Source: Rhodoblastus acidophilus | Lineage (GTDB): Bacteria; Pseudomonadota; Alphaproteobacteria; Rhizobiales; Beijerinckiaceae | Direction: 5' to 3' | Length of the DNA stretch: 64,000 bases | Assembly: GCF_009720655.1 (NCBI RefSeq) | Contig: NZ_WNKS01000004.1 | Location: forward strand, 186,001 to 250,000 | In this document: positions 1 through 8,610 of the stretch, piece after piece | Layout of the letters: every line of letters starts with the position of its first letter | How positions within the stretch are numbered: the first letter of the stretch is position 1 | Notes under the pieces: generated by a model | What the model was told of the DNA's origin: nothing | Seen by the model: the letters and a program-made list of their open reading frames with translations, nothing else | Databases searched by the model: none | Program-made: the position numbers and the translations under genes

Positions 1-663
1 CTGACCGGGCGCGTCGTCGATCAGGCGCATGTGCTTGGCCCCGACACACGGCAGGCGCTCGAGACAAAACTCGCCGATCTCGAACAAAAATCGAGCATCC
101 AGCTCGCGGTCGCCACCGTGGACTCGCTCCAGGACCGCGACATCGAAACCTTTGCGAACCTGTTGTTCCGCAAATGGGGGCTGGGCGACAAGAAGACGAA
201 CAATGGTGTGCTGCTTCTCGTCGCGCCCAAGGAAAGAAAGGTGCGCATCGAGGTTGGCTATGGCCTCGAAGGTGTTTTGACCGACGCCCTTTCAAAACTG
301 ATCATCGTCAACGGCATCGCGCCCCGGTTCAAAAAGGGGGATTTTGACGGCGGCGTCACGCGCGGCGTCGACGACATCATCGCGATCCTGACCACCGACA
401 CCAGCGAATGGCAGAAAAAGCCGGATCTGCGGCAGAACGCCCCCGAAGACCTGTTCGTCGTGCTCTTGCCGCTGGTGATTTTTCTCGTTGTGTTCATCAT
501 CGTGTGGCGCATCCACCGCCGCGGCGGCGGCGGGCCGTTCATCTATATTGGTTCGGGCGGCTCCAGCGGCGGCGGGTGGAGTTCGTCGGGCGGGAGCGAT
601 TTCGGCGGGTTTTCCGGCGGCGGCGGTTCGTCCGGCGGCGGCGGCGCTTCGGGAGACTGGTGA
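1..663 (+). CDS. TPM-domain membrane protein with Gly-rich tail (5' end outside window)
   Basis: The reading frame is open from base 1, so the true start and probably a signal peptide lie upstream of the window. The N-terminal half matches the TPM (TLP18.3/Psb32/MOLO-1) family seen in LemA-associated proteins, including the stretch KWGLGDKKTNNGVLLLVA and the later IEVGYGLEG. One strongly hydrophobic segment (roughly residues 150-170 of the visible part) is followed by RIHRRGGGG and then a tail made almost only of Gly and Ser ending in ASGDW. This is the usual design of these proteins: an extracytoplasmic TPM domain, one membrane anchor and a low-complexity C-terminus. Function is poorly defined; links to envelope stress or phosphatase-like activity are known for the family, not shown here. 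The stop codon overlaps the next start (TGATG). Confidence 0.85.
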   Translation: MTGRVVDQAHVLGPDTRQALETKLADLEQKSSIQLAVATVDSLQDRDIETFANLLFRKWGLGDKKTNNGVLLLVAPKERKVRIEVGYGLEGVLTDALSKLIIVNGIAPRFKKGDFDGGVTRGVDDIIAILTTDTSEWQKKPDLRQNAPEDLFVVLLPLVIFLVVFIIVWRIHRRGGGGPFIYIGSGGSSGGGWSSSGGSDFGGFSGGGGSSGGGGASGDW

Positions 664-1271
664 TGAGAGCAGCCGATGAAGCGCGGATCGTCGCGGCGGT
701 GCAAAGGGCCGAGGCGCGGACCAGCGGCCAGATCGTCTGCGTGCTGGCGAAAAAATCCTGCGACACCCGGGGCGCAGCGGCGCTCTACGCCGGCGTTCTC
801 GCCTGCCTCGCGCCTTGGCCGCTGCTGATTTTTACAGACTGGTCGGCGCAGGTGATTTTCGTCAGCCAGCTCGCAATCTTTGTCTGCGCGCTGGCTTTGT
901 TGGCGGTGACGCCCCTCGGCGTAGCCCTGGTTCCCCGCGCCGAAAAACGCCGGCAGGCTTTTCGCGCCGCGACCGAACAGTTTTTTGCAAGAGGCGTCGG
1001 GCGGACGGAGAGCCGTGCGGGCGTGCTGATTTTTGTGTCGCTCGCCGAGCGTTACGCGCGCATTCTTCCGGACGAGGGTTTGGCGCAGAAAATTTCGGAA
1101 GACGAATGGCGCGAGGTGGTCGCGCTGCTCACGGAGCGCCTGCGCGCCGGACAGGCGACGGAGGCTTTTGTGGCGGCGATCGACCGCTGCGGCGCGCTGC
1201 TCGAACGCGCCGCGCCCGGCGACGGCGGCGACAATGAGTTACCGGACGGACTGGTGCAACTGGATGATTGA
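663..1271 (+). CDS. second TPM-domain protein with two membrane segments
   Basis: The product is 202 residues. The ATG at 663 shares one base with the TGA of the preceding TPM gene, which decides this start over a much longer in-frame extension. It begins MRAADEARIVAAVQRAEART, typical of the shorter TPM paralogue (COG3762 type) that follows the Gly-rich one in LemA-TPM-TPM operons. Two hydrophobic segments lie at about residues 38-58 and 63-85, and the conserved core RIVAAV...GVLIFVSLAERYARILPD is split around them. The two products are very likely made together and may form one envelope complex; that is inference from the overlap and the family pattern. Confidence 0.8.
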   Translation: MRAADEARIVAAVQRAEARTSGQIVCVLAKKSCDTRGAAALYAGVLACLAPWPLLIFTDWSAQVIFVSQLAIFVCALALLAVTPLGVALVPRAEKRRQAFRAATEQFFARGVGRTESRAGVLIFVSLAERYARILPDEGLAQKISEDEWREVVALLTERLRAGQATEAFVAAIDRCGALLERAAPGDGGDNELPDGLVQLDD

Positions 1272-1534
1272 CGCCCGCCGCTTGCCGGGCGGACGGCAAA
1301 GATCGGCGGGAAGCCGGCCAACGTCGATTGAAGAACCTGCGTTTCGCATTCAGATGCGGCAAAACTAACCTTCCCGAGGCTCCGGAGGTTCGCGTTAACT
1401 TTTATTCTTCGCGCCGGATTCACTTTTGGACGTTACCTCTGTGTCGTAATCGGCCACTATGCTGTCGCCTCCCCAGCGCTTCATGTCAGAAGCCTTTAGC
1501 GCCGCGTCTTGGGGCGCCCTAAGGTGTCCGAAGC

Positions 1535-3667
1535 ATGAAACAACTCTGGCGGAAGCTGAACACTCTGTTCGCGGGCAATCGCCCGGCAGACCACGCCGCC
1601 GCCATCGAGGCGCTTTTCGTCACCGACATCGCCGGGATCGCGAAGGCCGATTTCCGCACGGGCAAGTTCACGCGCGTCAATTCGCGCTTGTGCAAGATGC
1701 TCGGCCGCAGCGAGAAGGAGCTTCTCACGCTCGGACCGCAAGACGTCCAGCATCCCGAGGACTCCAGCCGTATTATGCCGGATTTCATCAAAGCGATGAT
1801 CGAGCACGGCCGCTGGGAGGGACAAGTCCGTCAAGTTCTGCCTGATGGCGGCATTGTTTGGGCGCTGATCAGCGCCACCGTCACCAGCCGCGACGAGAAC
1901 GGGACGCCGCTGCGCAGCATCGGGATCATCATCGACATGACAGAGGCGCGCCGCGCAGACGAAGAGGCGCGCGAATACGCTGAAGCGCTGCGACTCGGCC
2001 AGATGGTGGGCCGGATCGGCACGGTGCGACGCGACCTCGTCAAGGGCGTCATTCACGTCGAACCCGCCATGCGGGAGATCATGGCTCTGCCCCAGGGCGA
2101 TGGGCCAATTCCGACCACGGAATGGATGGAGCGCATTGTCGCCGAGGACAGGCGCCGGGTCGTTGAGCAAATGCGCGACGCCTATGAAAGCAACGCGCCC
2201 GAAATCAGCCTGGATTACCGCACGCGGTGTCCGCGCACGGGGCGGCTTCGCTACATCGAGTTGCGCGCCCGCTATCAGTTCGGCCCCGACGGCAAGGCCA
2301 TCTCCTCGACGGGCGTAGCCATCGACGTGACCGAGCGGAGGGAGGTCGAGCAGCGCCTCGCCCATGCCGCGCATCATGATTCGCTGACCAACCTGCCCAA
2401 CCGGACCCTGTTCCGCCTAAGGCTCGACGAGGCGCTCGCCCGCGCCCGGCGTGGAATCGGCTTCGCCTTGCTCTGCCTCGATCTCGACCGCTTCAAGGAG
2501 GTCAACGACACACTCGGCCATCCCATTGGCGACCGGCTGCTTGTCGCCGCCGCCGACAGACTCAAGGCGGAATTGCGCGAAACCGACACGCTGGCGCGGC
2601 TGGGCGGCGACGAATTCGCCATCATCCAGTCTTTCCTGCTGCAGCCGGAAGAGGCCGCCGCGCTGGCGCGCCGCCTGATTGAAACGCTGTCGCGGCCCTT
2701 CATCATCGACGAACAGCATGTCATCGTCGGCGTCAGCATCGGCATCGCCCTTGCGCCGCAGGACAGCGGCGACAGCGAAAGCTTGCTCAGCGCCGCCGAC
2801 ATGGCGCTCTATCGCGCCAAGTCGGACGGTCGCGGCATGTGGCGCTATTTCGAGCAGGCGATGAACCAGCGCATGCAGGAGCGCCGGGAACTCGAACTCG
2901 ACCTGCGCCGGGCGCTGAGCGATGACCAACTCGAACTTTTCTACCAGCCTATCGTGGACGTGGCCTCGCGGCGGGTGAAAAGTTTTGAGGCGCTGCTGCG
3001 CTGGCGTCATCCCCAGCGCGGCCTGCTGTCGCCCGACCTGTTCATTCCGCTCGCAGAGGAGATCGGTCTCATCGCGCCATTGGGCGAGTGGGTGCTTCGC
3101 CAGGCTTGCGCGGATGCGGTGCGCTGGCCCGAAGAGATTGGCGTCGCTGTGAATTTCTCGCCGGTGCAGTTCCAATCGCGCTCCCTGGTGAAGCAGATCG
3201 CGTCGGCCCTGCGCAAATCCGGCCTCCTCCCCCGGCGTTTCGAGGTGGAAATCACGGAAAGCGTCCTGATCAAGGACAAGGATGCGACACTCGCCACCCT
3301 GGGCGCCATAAAAGCCCTGGGCGTGCGCATCGCCATGGACGATTTTGGCACGGGCTATTCCTCGCTGAGCTATCTCCAGACCTTCCCCTTCGACAAGGTG
3401 AAGATCGACCGCAGCTTCACCTGCAATCTCGACCAGTCGCGCAAGAGCAACGCGATCGTGAAGGCGGTGGTCAGTCTCTGCGACGGCCTGGACATGGCTG
3501 TGCTCGCGGAAGGCGTGGAAACGGAGGCTCAGTTGGAGGCGCTGCGGCGAGAGGGCTGCAGCCAGGCGCAGGGGTTTCTGTTCAGCCGCCCCGTCGCCGC
3601 GCGCGAACTGCCGGCGCTGCTGCAAAAGCTCCAGGAGAGCCCGGCCCTCACGATCGCCGCAGAGTGA
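1535..3667 (+). CDS. PAS-PAS-GGDEF-EAL cyclic-di-GMP synthase/phosphodiesterase
   Basis: A 710-residue protein without membrane segments, so probably cytoplasmic. Order: a PAS-like domain (about 22-140), a second PAS/PAC region (about 150-270), GGDEF (about 272-435) and EAL (about 452-700). The cyclase signature is intact (LGGDEFAII, near residue 358) and RETD, five residues before it, fits the RxxD inhibitory site. The EAL half also looks complete: FEALLRWRHP near 484, VNFSP, EITES, MDDFGTGYSSL, KIDRSF and AEGVET supply the expected metal and catalytic residues. Both activities are therefore possible, with the PAS domains as likely sensors; the ligand cannot be read from sequence. A weak Shine-Dalgarno-like AAGGTG precedes the ATG. 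The gene stands alone, convergent with the transglycosylase gene. Confidence 0.93.
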   Translation: MKQLWRKLNTLFAGNRPADHAAAIEALFVTDIAGIAKADFRTGKFTRVNSRLCKMLGRSEKELLTLGPQDVQHPEDSSRIMPDFIKAMIEHGRWEGQVRQVLPDGGIVWALISATVTSRDENGTPLRSIGIIIDMTEARRADEEAREYAEALRLGQMVGRIGTVRRDLVKGVIHVEPAMREIMALPQGDGPIPTTEWMERIVAEDRRRVVEQMRDAYESNAPEISLDYRTRCPRTGRLRYIELRARYQFGPDGKAISSTGVAIDVTERREVEQRLAHAAHHDSLTNLPNRTLFRLRLDEALARARRGIGFALLCLDLDRFKEVNDTLGHPIGDRLLVAAADRLKAELRETDTLARLGGDEFAIIQSFLLQPEEAAALARRLIETLSRPFIIDEQHVIVGVSIGIALAPQDSGDSESLLSAADMALYRAKSDGRGMWRYFEQAMNQRMQERRELELDLRRALSDDQLELFYQPIVDVASRRVKSFEALLRWRHPQRGLLSPDLFIPLAEEIGLIAPLGEWVLRQACADAVRWPEEIGVAVNFSPVQFQSRSLVKQIASALRKSGLLPRRFEVEITESVLIKDKDATLATLGAIKALGVRIAMDDFGTGYSSLSYLQTFPFDKVKIDRSFTCNLDQSRKSNAIVKAVVSLCDGLDMAVLAEGVETEAQLEALRREGCSQAQGFLFSRPVAARELPALLQKLQESPALTIAAE

Positions 3668-3723
3668 ATCTTGCCGGCGAAGGCGGCCTGGGATCGCTTC
3701 GGCCTTTCCTTCAAACGGCGGCC

Positions 3724-4902
3724 TCACCGCCCGGCGCGCAAGGACTCCAGCACCTTCTGCCCGGCCCGGCTGTCCGGTTTCATGCCCACGCTGGCTTTAT
3801 AAGCTTTGACGGCTTCGCGGGTCTTGGTCCCCATCACGCCGTCGTGCTTGCCGCCGACATCGTAGCCGCGCTGTTCGAGCCGCGCCTGAACCTCGCGGCG
3901 TTCGGCGCGCGTCAGGCCGGGGTCGTCGGTTGGCCACGCGGTTTGGATGCCCGGCTTGCCCTTCAGCCTGTCGGACAGCAGGGCGATGGCCAGCGCGTAG
4001 GACTCGGCGGCGTTGTAGGAATAGAAGGCGTCGAAATTGCGCGACACCAGGAAGGCGGGGCCATTCGCCCCGGCCGGCAGCAGCAGACCGTAGGCGCCCG
4101 AACCCGAGAGCGGTGAGCCGTCGATATGGGTCAGGCCGCGCTTCGCCCAGGCGGCGAGGGGTTGCTTGCCGCCGCGACCGGACGGTCCCTTGTAGTTTTG
4201 GGGCAGCGCGACCTCAAAACCCCAGGGCAGGCCGGTCACCCAGCCGGAGGACCTCAAAAAGTTGGCGGTGGAGCCGAGCGCGTCGGCGACCGATTCAACG
4301 ACGTCGCGGCGTCCGTCGCCGTCCATGTCGACGGCGAGACGCAAAAAGGTCGAAGGCATGAACTGGGTGTTGCCGAAGGCGCCGGCCCAGGAGCCGGTAA
4401 ACTCGTCAAGTTTCACGTCGCCGTGGTCGACGATCTTCAGCGCCGCCATCAGCTCGCCGCGAAAATAATCGTTGCGGCGGCTGCCCAGACAAGCGAGCGA
4501 GGCCAGCGACTGGATCACCGGCCGTGTGCCAAAATTCTGGCCGAAATTCGATTCGACGCCCCAGACCGCCACCACCGCAGCGGCGTCGACGCCGAATCGC
4601 TGCTGCGCGGCGAGCGCCGCTTGCTTGTATTTGGCGAAGGCGGCTTGGCCGTCGCGCACCCGCTCCTCGTCGACGAGGCCGGCGATATAATCCCAGATCG
4701 GGGTCGAAAATTCCGGCTGCGCCCCCAAAAAGGTCGGGGCGTCATTGGGTTCGAGGTCGTCGAGGGCGCGAGCCAGGGTCGCGGCCGAGACCCCGTTGGC
4801 GGCGGCTTCGGCCTTGAGGCGCGCCTTGCAGGAGTCGAAATCGGCGCGCGCGGACACGCCGAAGGCGAGAAGGGCGGCAAGAGAAAGGCTCAGGACTTTC
4901 AT
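3724..4902 (-). CDS. lytic murein transglycosylase, MltB/SltB type, with peptidoglycan-binding domain
   Basis: A 392-residue exported enzyme that cleaves the MurNAc-GlcNAc bond of peptidoglycan to 1,6-anhydro products. The N-terminus MKVLSLSLAALLAFGVSARA is a clear signal peptide. The catalytic domain (about 22-300) has WGVESNFGQNFG, where Glu is the expected acid/base, and FGNTQFMPSTFLRLA followed by DMDGDGRRDV, a family hallmark. The last 70 residues form a PG_binding_1 domain (QARLEQRGYDVGGKHDG...). No lipobox Cys is seen, so this is a soluble periplasmic form rather than an MltB lipoprotein. It is the last gene of a minus-strand block, 43 bases beyond leuD. Confidence 0.93.
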   Translation of the reverse strand: MKVLSLSLAALLAFGVSARADFDSCKARLKAEAAANGVSAATLARALDDLEPNDAPTFLGAQPEFSTPIWDYIAGLVDEERVRDGQAAFAKYKQAALAAQQRFGVDAAAVVAVWGVESNFGQNFGTRPVIQSLASLACLGSRRNDYFRGELMAALKIVDHGDVKLDEFTGSWAGAFGNTQFMPSTFLRLAVDMDGDGRRDVVESVADALGSTANFLRSSGWVTGLPWGFEVALPQNYKGPSGRGGKQPLAAWAKRGLTHIDGSPLSGSGAYGLLLPAGANGPAFLVSRNFDAFYSYNAAESYALAIALLSDRLKGKPGIQTAWPTDDPGLTRAERREVQARLEQRGYDVGGKHDGVMGTKTREAVKAYKASVGMKPDSRAGQKVLESLRAGR

Positions 4903-4945
4903 GCCCTGAGCCTAGCGCGATTTTACCAATCGATCATTAACCTTG

Positions 4946-5551
4946 TCAGATCCAGGGGCGCTCCTGAGCGATTTTCGCTTCGAAATCGCCAATCCTGGAC
5001 GCCTTGACGAGCGTCAGGCCGATGTCGTCGAGCCCCTCCAGCAGGCAATGTTTCCTGTGCGGGTCGATGTCGAACTTGACCACGCCGCCGTCGGGGCCGC
5101 GCACTTCCTGGGCCGCGAGGTCGATGGTCAGGGTGGCGTTGGAGCCACGCTGGGCGTCGTCCATGAGCTTCGCGAGGTCTTCCTTCGACACCTTGATCGG
5201 CAAGATGCCGTTCTTGAAACAGTTGTTGTAGAAAATATCCGCGAAGCTCGTCGAGATGATCGCGCGAATGCCAAAATCGAGCAGCGCCCAGGGCGCATGT
5301 TCGCGCGAGGAGCCGCAACCGAAATTGTCCTCGGCGACGACAATTTGCGCCTTGCGATAGGCCGGTTGATTCAGGACGAAATCGGGATTTTCCGAGCCAT
5401 CTTCCTTGTAGCGCATTTCCGAAAACAACCCCTTGCCGAGCCCGGTGCGGGCGATCGTCTTGAGGTATTGTTTCGGGATGATCATGTCGGTGTCGATGTT
5501 GGTGATCGGCAGAGGCGCGGCGACGCCCGTCAATACCGTGAACTTGTCCAT
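4946..5551 (-). CDS. leuD: 3-isopropylmalate dehydratase small subunit
   Basis: A 201-residue subunit, the normal length for the family, that pairs with LeuC to isomerise 2-isopropylmalate to 3-isopropylmalate in leucine synthesis. Visible hallmarks are [21 protein letters not shown] near the N-terminus and [20 protein letters not shown] (about residues 96-115), the swivel-domain motif of aconitase-type small subunits. It lies downstream of leuC on the same strand, but the osmC and metallopeptidase genes sit between them. The start is ATG at 5551, 21 bases after the metallopeptidase stop, with no strong Shine-Dalgarno sequence, which suggests reliance on upstream translation. Confidence 0.96.
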   Translation of the reverse strand: MDKFTVLTGVAAPLPITNIDTDMIIPKQYLKTIARTGLGKGLFSEMRYKEDGSENPDFVLNQPAYRKAQIVVAEDNFGCGSSREHAPWALLDFGIRAIISTSFADIFYNNCFKNGILPIKVSKEDLAKLMDDAQRGSNATLTIDLAAQEVRGPDGGVVKFDIDPHRKHCLLEGLDDIGLTLVKASRIGDFEAKIAQERPWI

Positions 5552-5572
5552 TGTCTTGCTCGCTTTGTTGAA

Positions 5573-5998
5573 TCAGTCGGCTTCGCGCTCGATTTTTTCC
5601 ATATCGTCGTCGGATAGGCCGAAATGGTGGCCGATCTCATGGATGAGGACGTGCCGGATCAGGTCGCCCAGAAGCTCCTCGCTGTCGGCCCAGGCGTCGA
5701 GGATCGGGCGGCGGTAGAGATAGACCGTGTTGGGGAATTGCCCGGTCTGCACCTCATCGCCCTGGGCGAGTCCGCGCCCACGAAACAGTCCCAAAAGTTC
5801 GAATTCGCTTTCGCAGCCCATTTCGTCGAGCGTTTCCTCGTCGGGAAAATCCTCGATCTGGATGAGAAGGCCGTTGCAGTAGCGCAGGAAGCGTTTGGGC
5901 AGGCGCAGGAACGCCGCCTCGGCCAATATTTCGAAATCGGCGAGCGACGGCGCTTTTCGCAACGCCCAATCGACCGTGGGAGGGTTGATGCTGCCCAT
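5573..5998 (-). CDS. zincin-like metallopeptidase family protein
   Basis: A 141-residue protein if started at the ATG at 5998, which overlaps the osmC stop by one base (TGATG); an in-frame start at 6058 would run deep into osmC and is less likely. Near the C-terminus HVLIHEIGHHFGLSDDDMEKIE contains an HExxH zinc site with a third His (HEIGHHFGLSDDD), matching the small zincin-like peptidase family (COG3824 type). Substrates for this family are unknown. Its position between osmC and leuD on the same strand implies cotranscription with leuC and leuD. Confidence 0.8.
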   Translation of the reverse strand: MGSINPPTVDWALRKAPSLADFEILAEAAFLRLPKRFLRYCNGLLIQIEDFPDEETLDEMGCESEFELLGLFRGRGLAQGDEVQTGQFPNTVYLYRRPILDAWADSEELLGDLIRHVLIHEIGHHFGLSDDDMEKIEREAD

Positions 5999-6504
5999 CA
6001 GCGCTTCACTGTCAGCGTGATCTGCGGCGGCTTTGCCAGGGTCTGAAAGACCACGCAATAGCGTTCCGTCAGCTTGGTCAGCGCGTCGATGCGCTCCTGC
6101 GGTTCGTCCGTGTCGAGATCGAAGAACAGCCGGATGGCGACAAAGCCGACCGGCGCGTCCTTGGCGACGCCGAGCGTGCCGCGAAAATCCAGATCGCCTT
6201 CGGCGCGCACGGCGCCGCCGTTGAGCTTGAAGTCCAGCGCCGTCGCCACCGCTTTGAGGGTGACGCCTGCGCAGGCGACCAGGGCTTCAAGAAGCATGTC
6301 GCCGGAACAGGCTTGCAGGCCCGTTCCGCCGGTGGCCGGATGGAGGCCGGCTTCGATCAAGGCGCGCGAGGTCGAGACCTTGCACGCCAGTCCCTCGCCG
6401 GACACGTCGCCCTGCGCGTGAAGCGTCACCAAAGCGGATTGGGTGTCCGCCTTGTATTTCTCCTTCAGGGGCGCCTGAAGGGCGCGCAGGTGTTCAGCGT
6501 CCAT
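5998..6504 (-). CDS. OsmC-family protein
   Basis: A 168-residue member of the OsmC/Ohr fold family, small dimeric proteins that in characterised members reduce organic peroxides with a Cys pair. The motif LQACSGDMLLEALVACAGVTL (about residues 63-83) is the helix that carries the first Cys, and LTERYCVVFQTL supplies a second Cys near residue 150. The spacing fits the family, but the sequence is not clearly OsmC or Ohr proper, so peroxidase activity is inference. It starts 9 bases after the leuC stop with a good GAGGAT ribosome-binding site, and its stop overlaps the metallopeptidase start. Confidence 0.85.
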   Translation of the reverse strand: MDAEHLRALQAPLKEKYKADTQSALVTLHAQGDVSGEGLACKVSTSRALIEAGLHPATGGTGLQACSGDMLLEALVACAGVTLKAVATALDFKLNGGAVRAEGDLDFRGTLGVAKDAPVGFVAIRLFFDLDTDEPQERIDALTKLTERYCVVFQTLAKPPQITLTVKR

Positions 6505-6513
6505 TCGATCCTC

Positions 6514-7926
6514 TTACTTGAATGCGCGCACGTCGACAAAATGGCCGGCGATGGCCGCCGCCGCCGCCATGGCCGGCGACACCAGATGCGTGCGGCCCTT
6601 GAAACCCTGGCGGCCCTCGAAATTGCGGTTCGAGGTCGAGGCGCAGCGCTCGCCGGGGGCGAGACGGTCGGGGTTCATCGCCAGACACATGGAGCAGCCG
6701 GGCTCACGCCATTCAAAACCGGCGGCGACGAAAATCTTGTCGAGGCCCTCGGCTTCCGCCTGTTCCTTGACCAGACCGGAGCCGGGCACGACCATGGCGT
6801 TGACATGCGCCGCCACCTTTTTGCCTTCCGCGATCTTGGCCGCCTCGCGCAAATCCTCGATGCGGCCGTTGGTGCAGGAGCCGATGAAGACGCGGTCGAT
6901 CTTGATGTCTACAGGCTTTTCCCCGCCCTTCAGGCCCATATATTCGAGGGCGCGGGCGATTTTGGCGCGCTGCGCCTCGGTCTTGGCGCTGTCGACCGTC
7001 GGCACGACGCCGTCGATGGTGACGACGTCCTCGGGGCTGGTGCCCCAGGTCAGGACCGGCGGCAGGTTGCCGGCGTCGAGTTCGACCACGGCGTCGTAGT
7101 GCGCCCCCGGATCGGATTTGAACTGGCTCCAATAGGCGACCGCGCGCTCAAAAGCTTCGCCCTTGGGCGCCTTGGGGCGATCCTTCAGGTACGCAAACGT
7201 CTTTTCGTCCGGCGCGATCAGGCCGGCGCGGGCGCCGCCTTCGATCGACATGTTGCAGACGGTCATGCGGCCTTCCATCGAGAGGTTTTCGATGGCCTCG
7301 CCGGCATATTCGATGACATAGCCGGTGCCGCCGGCGGTGCCGATCTTGCCGATGATCGCCAGCACGATGTCTTTCGCCGTGACGCCCTCGCCGAGCTGGC
7401 CATTGACCTTGACCAGCATGTTCTTGGCCTTGGCTTGGATCAGGGTTTGGGTGGCCAGCACATGCTCGACTTCCGAGGTGCCGATGCCATGCGCCAGCGC
7501 GCCGAAGGCCCCGTGAGTCGAGGTGTGGCTATCGCCGCAGACGATGGTGGCGCCGGGAAGTGTAAAACCCTGTTCGGGGCCGACGATGTGGACGACGCCC
7601 TGGCGGCGGTCGTGCTCGTTAAAATATTCGACGCCGAAGTCGGCCGCATTGATGGCGAGTTGTTCGACCTGCGCCTTGGATTCCGGGTCTTCGATGGGTT
7701 TGCTGCGGTCGGTGGTGGGAACGTTGTGATCGACCACGGCGAGGGTTTTACCCGGCGCGTGCACCTTGCGGCCGGCCATGCGCAGGCCTTCAAAAGCTTG
7801 CGGGCTGGTGACTTCGTGGATCAGGTGGCGATCGATGTAGAGCAGGGCCGTGCCGTCAGGCTGGATGTCCACGACATGGTCGTCCCAGATCTTGTCATAC
7901 AGAGTGCGCGGCTTGCCGGTGGTCAT
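6514..7926 (-). CDS. leuC: 3-isopropylmalate dehydratase large subunit
   Basis: A 470-residue aconitase-family subunit carrying a [4Fe-4S] cluster. The ligand Cys residues are visible in [14 protein letters not shown] (about 350) and [11 protein letters not shown] (about 411 and 414). The N-terminus reads [19 protein letters not shown]. Three ATGs are close together (7935, 7932, 7926); AAGGG sits about 9 bases before 7926 but touches the first ATG, so 7926 is preferred. Downstream on the same strand come osmC, a metallopeptidase and leuD. A terminator for rplS lies between rplS and leuC, so leuC probably has its own promoter in the 150-base gap. Confidence 0.97.
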   Translation of the reverse strand: MTTGKPRTLYDKIWDDHVVDIQPDGTALLYIDRHLIHEVTSPQAFEGLRMAGRKVHAPGKTLAVVDHNVPTTDRSKPIEDPESKAQVEQLAINAADFGVEYFNEHDRRQGVVHIVGPEQGFTLPGATIVCGDSHTSTHGAFGALAHGIGTSEVEHVLATQTLIQAKAKNMLVKVNGQLGEGVTAKDIVLAIIGKIGTAGGTGYVIEYAGEAIENLSMEGRMTVCNMSIEGGARAGLIAPDEKTFAYLKDRPKAPKGEAFERAVAYWSQFKSDPGAHYDAVVELDAGNLPPVLTWGTSPEDVVTIDGVVPTVDSAKTEAQRAKIARALEYMGLKGGEKPVDIKIDRVFIGSCTNGRIEDLREAAKIAEGKKVAAHVNAMVVPGSGLVKEQAEAEGLDKIFVAAGFEWREPGCSMCLAMNPDRLAPGERCASTSNRNFEGRQGFKGRTHLVSPAMAAAAAIAGHFVDVRAFK

Positions 7927-8026
7927 TTTCATCATCCCTTTCGTGGCGGTTGTGTGCCGCCCGAATGCGCTGAAATTATGTGGCGCGTTCCGTCGCGATA
8001 CGCAACGCGCGGTTCATGGCGAACGC

Positions 8027-8052
8027 AAAAGGCTGGCGCAGCGGCCAGCCTT
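8027..8052 (-). terminator. intrinsic terminator after rplS
   Basis: A perfect 9-bp stem (AAGGCTGGC / GCCAGCCTT, loop of 6) is followed, reading on the minus strand, by TTTTGCG. It lies 36 bases past the rplS stop and before leuC, so it should end the rplS transcript. Confidence 0.7.
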
Positions 8053-8087
8053 CGCAAAAAGTCGAGTTTTCTGCTCCCCGGCGGGGA

Positions 8088-8477
8088 TTACTCGCCCTTG
8101 GCGGCCTTGGCCTTCTTGGTGTCGGTGCGTTCGGCGATGCGGGCCGACTTGCCGCGACGGTCGCGGAGGTAATAGAGCTTGGCGCGGCGCACCTTGCCGC
8201 GACGGACCACCTTGATCGAGTCGATCAGCGGACCATAGACCGGGAACACGCGCTCCACGCCTTCGCCGTAGGAAATTTTCCGCACGGTGAAGCTTTCGTT
8301 GAGGCCGCCGCCGTTGCGGGCGATCACGACGCCTTCATAGGCCTGCACGCGGGCGCGGTCGCCTTCCTTGACCTTCACGTTGACGATCACGGTATCGCCG
8401 GGACCGAATTCGGGAATGGTCTTGTTCTGCGAAAGCTTGGCGATCTGCTCGGCTTCGAGCTGCTTGATAAGGTCCAT
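8088..8477 (-). CDS. rplS: 50S ribosomal protein L19
   Basis: A 129-residue protein starting [19 protein letters not shown], with the L19 core [13 protein letters not shown]...[13 protein letters not shown] and [28 protein letters not shown]19 sits at the interface between the ribosomal subunits. The ATG at 8477 is preceded by a GGAG site; a longer in-frame extension upstream is not conserved L19 sequence. The acidic-basic C-tail after [13 protein letters not shown] ([12 protein letters not shown]) is normal in alphaproteobacteria. In most relatives rplS follows trmD; here the upstream gene is purQ, 133 bases away, and leuC lies downstream as usual. Confidence 0.97.
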   Translation of the reverse strand: MDLIKQLEAEQIAKLSQNKTIPEFGPGDTVIVNVKVKEGDRARVQAYEGVVIARNGGGLNESFTVRKISYGEGVERVFPVYGPLIDSIKVVRRGKVRRAKLYYLRDRRGKSARIAERTDTKKAKAAKGE

Positions 8478-8532
8478 GTCAGTTCTCCGTTTCGCCTTGC
8501 GGCGAGCGTTTTCGGAACGCTGTTGTGAATTG

Positions 8533-8552
8533 GCGCCCGCTTGGGCGGGCGC
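8533..8552 (-). other. hairpin in rplS leader
   Basis: A perfect 8-bp GC stem (GCGCCCGC / GCGGGCGC, loop TTGG) lies 56-75 bases before the rplS start and after the purQ stop. No T-run follows it, so it is not an ordinary terminator. It could be an mRNA processing or stability element, or part of an L19 leader; sequence alone does not decide. Confidence 0.4.
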
Positions 8553-8610
8553 TTGCGGCTTTGCGGCCGGAGGCGGTCCCTTACAGGGTTCTCGCTTCCT
8601 TGTCGAGCCC

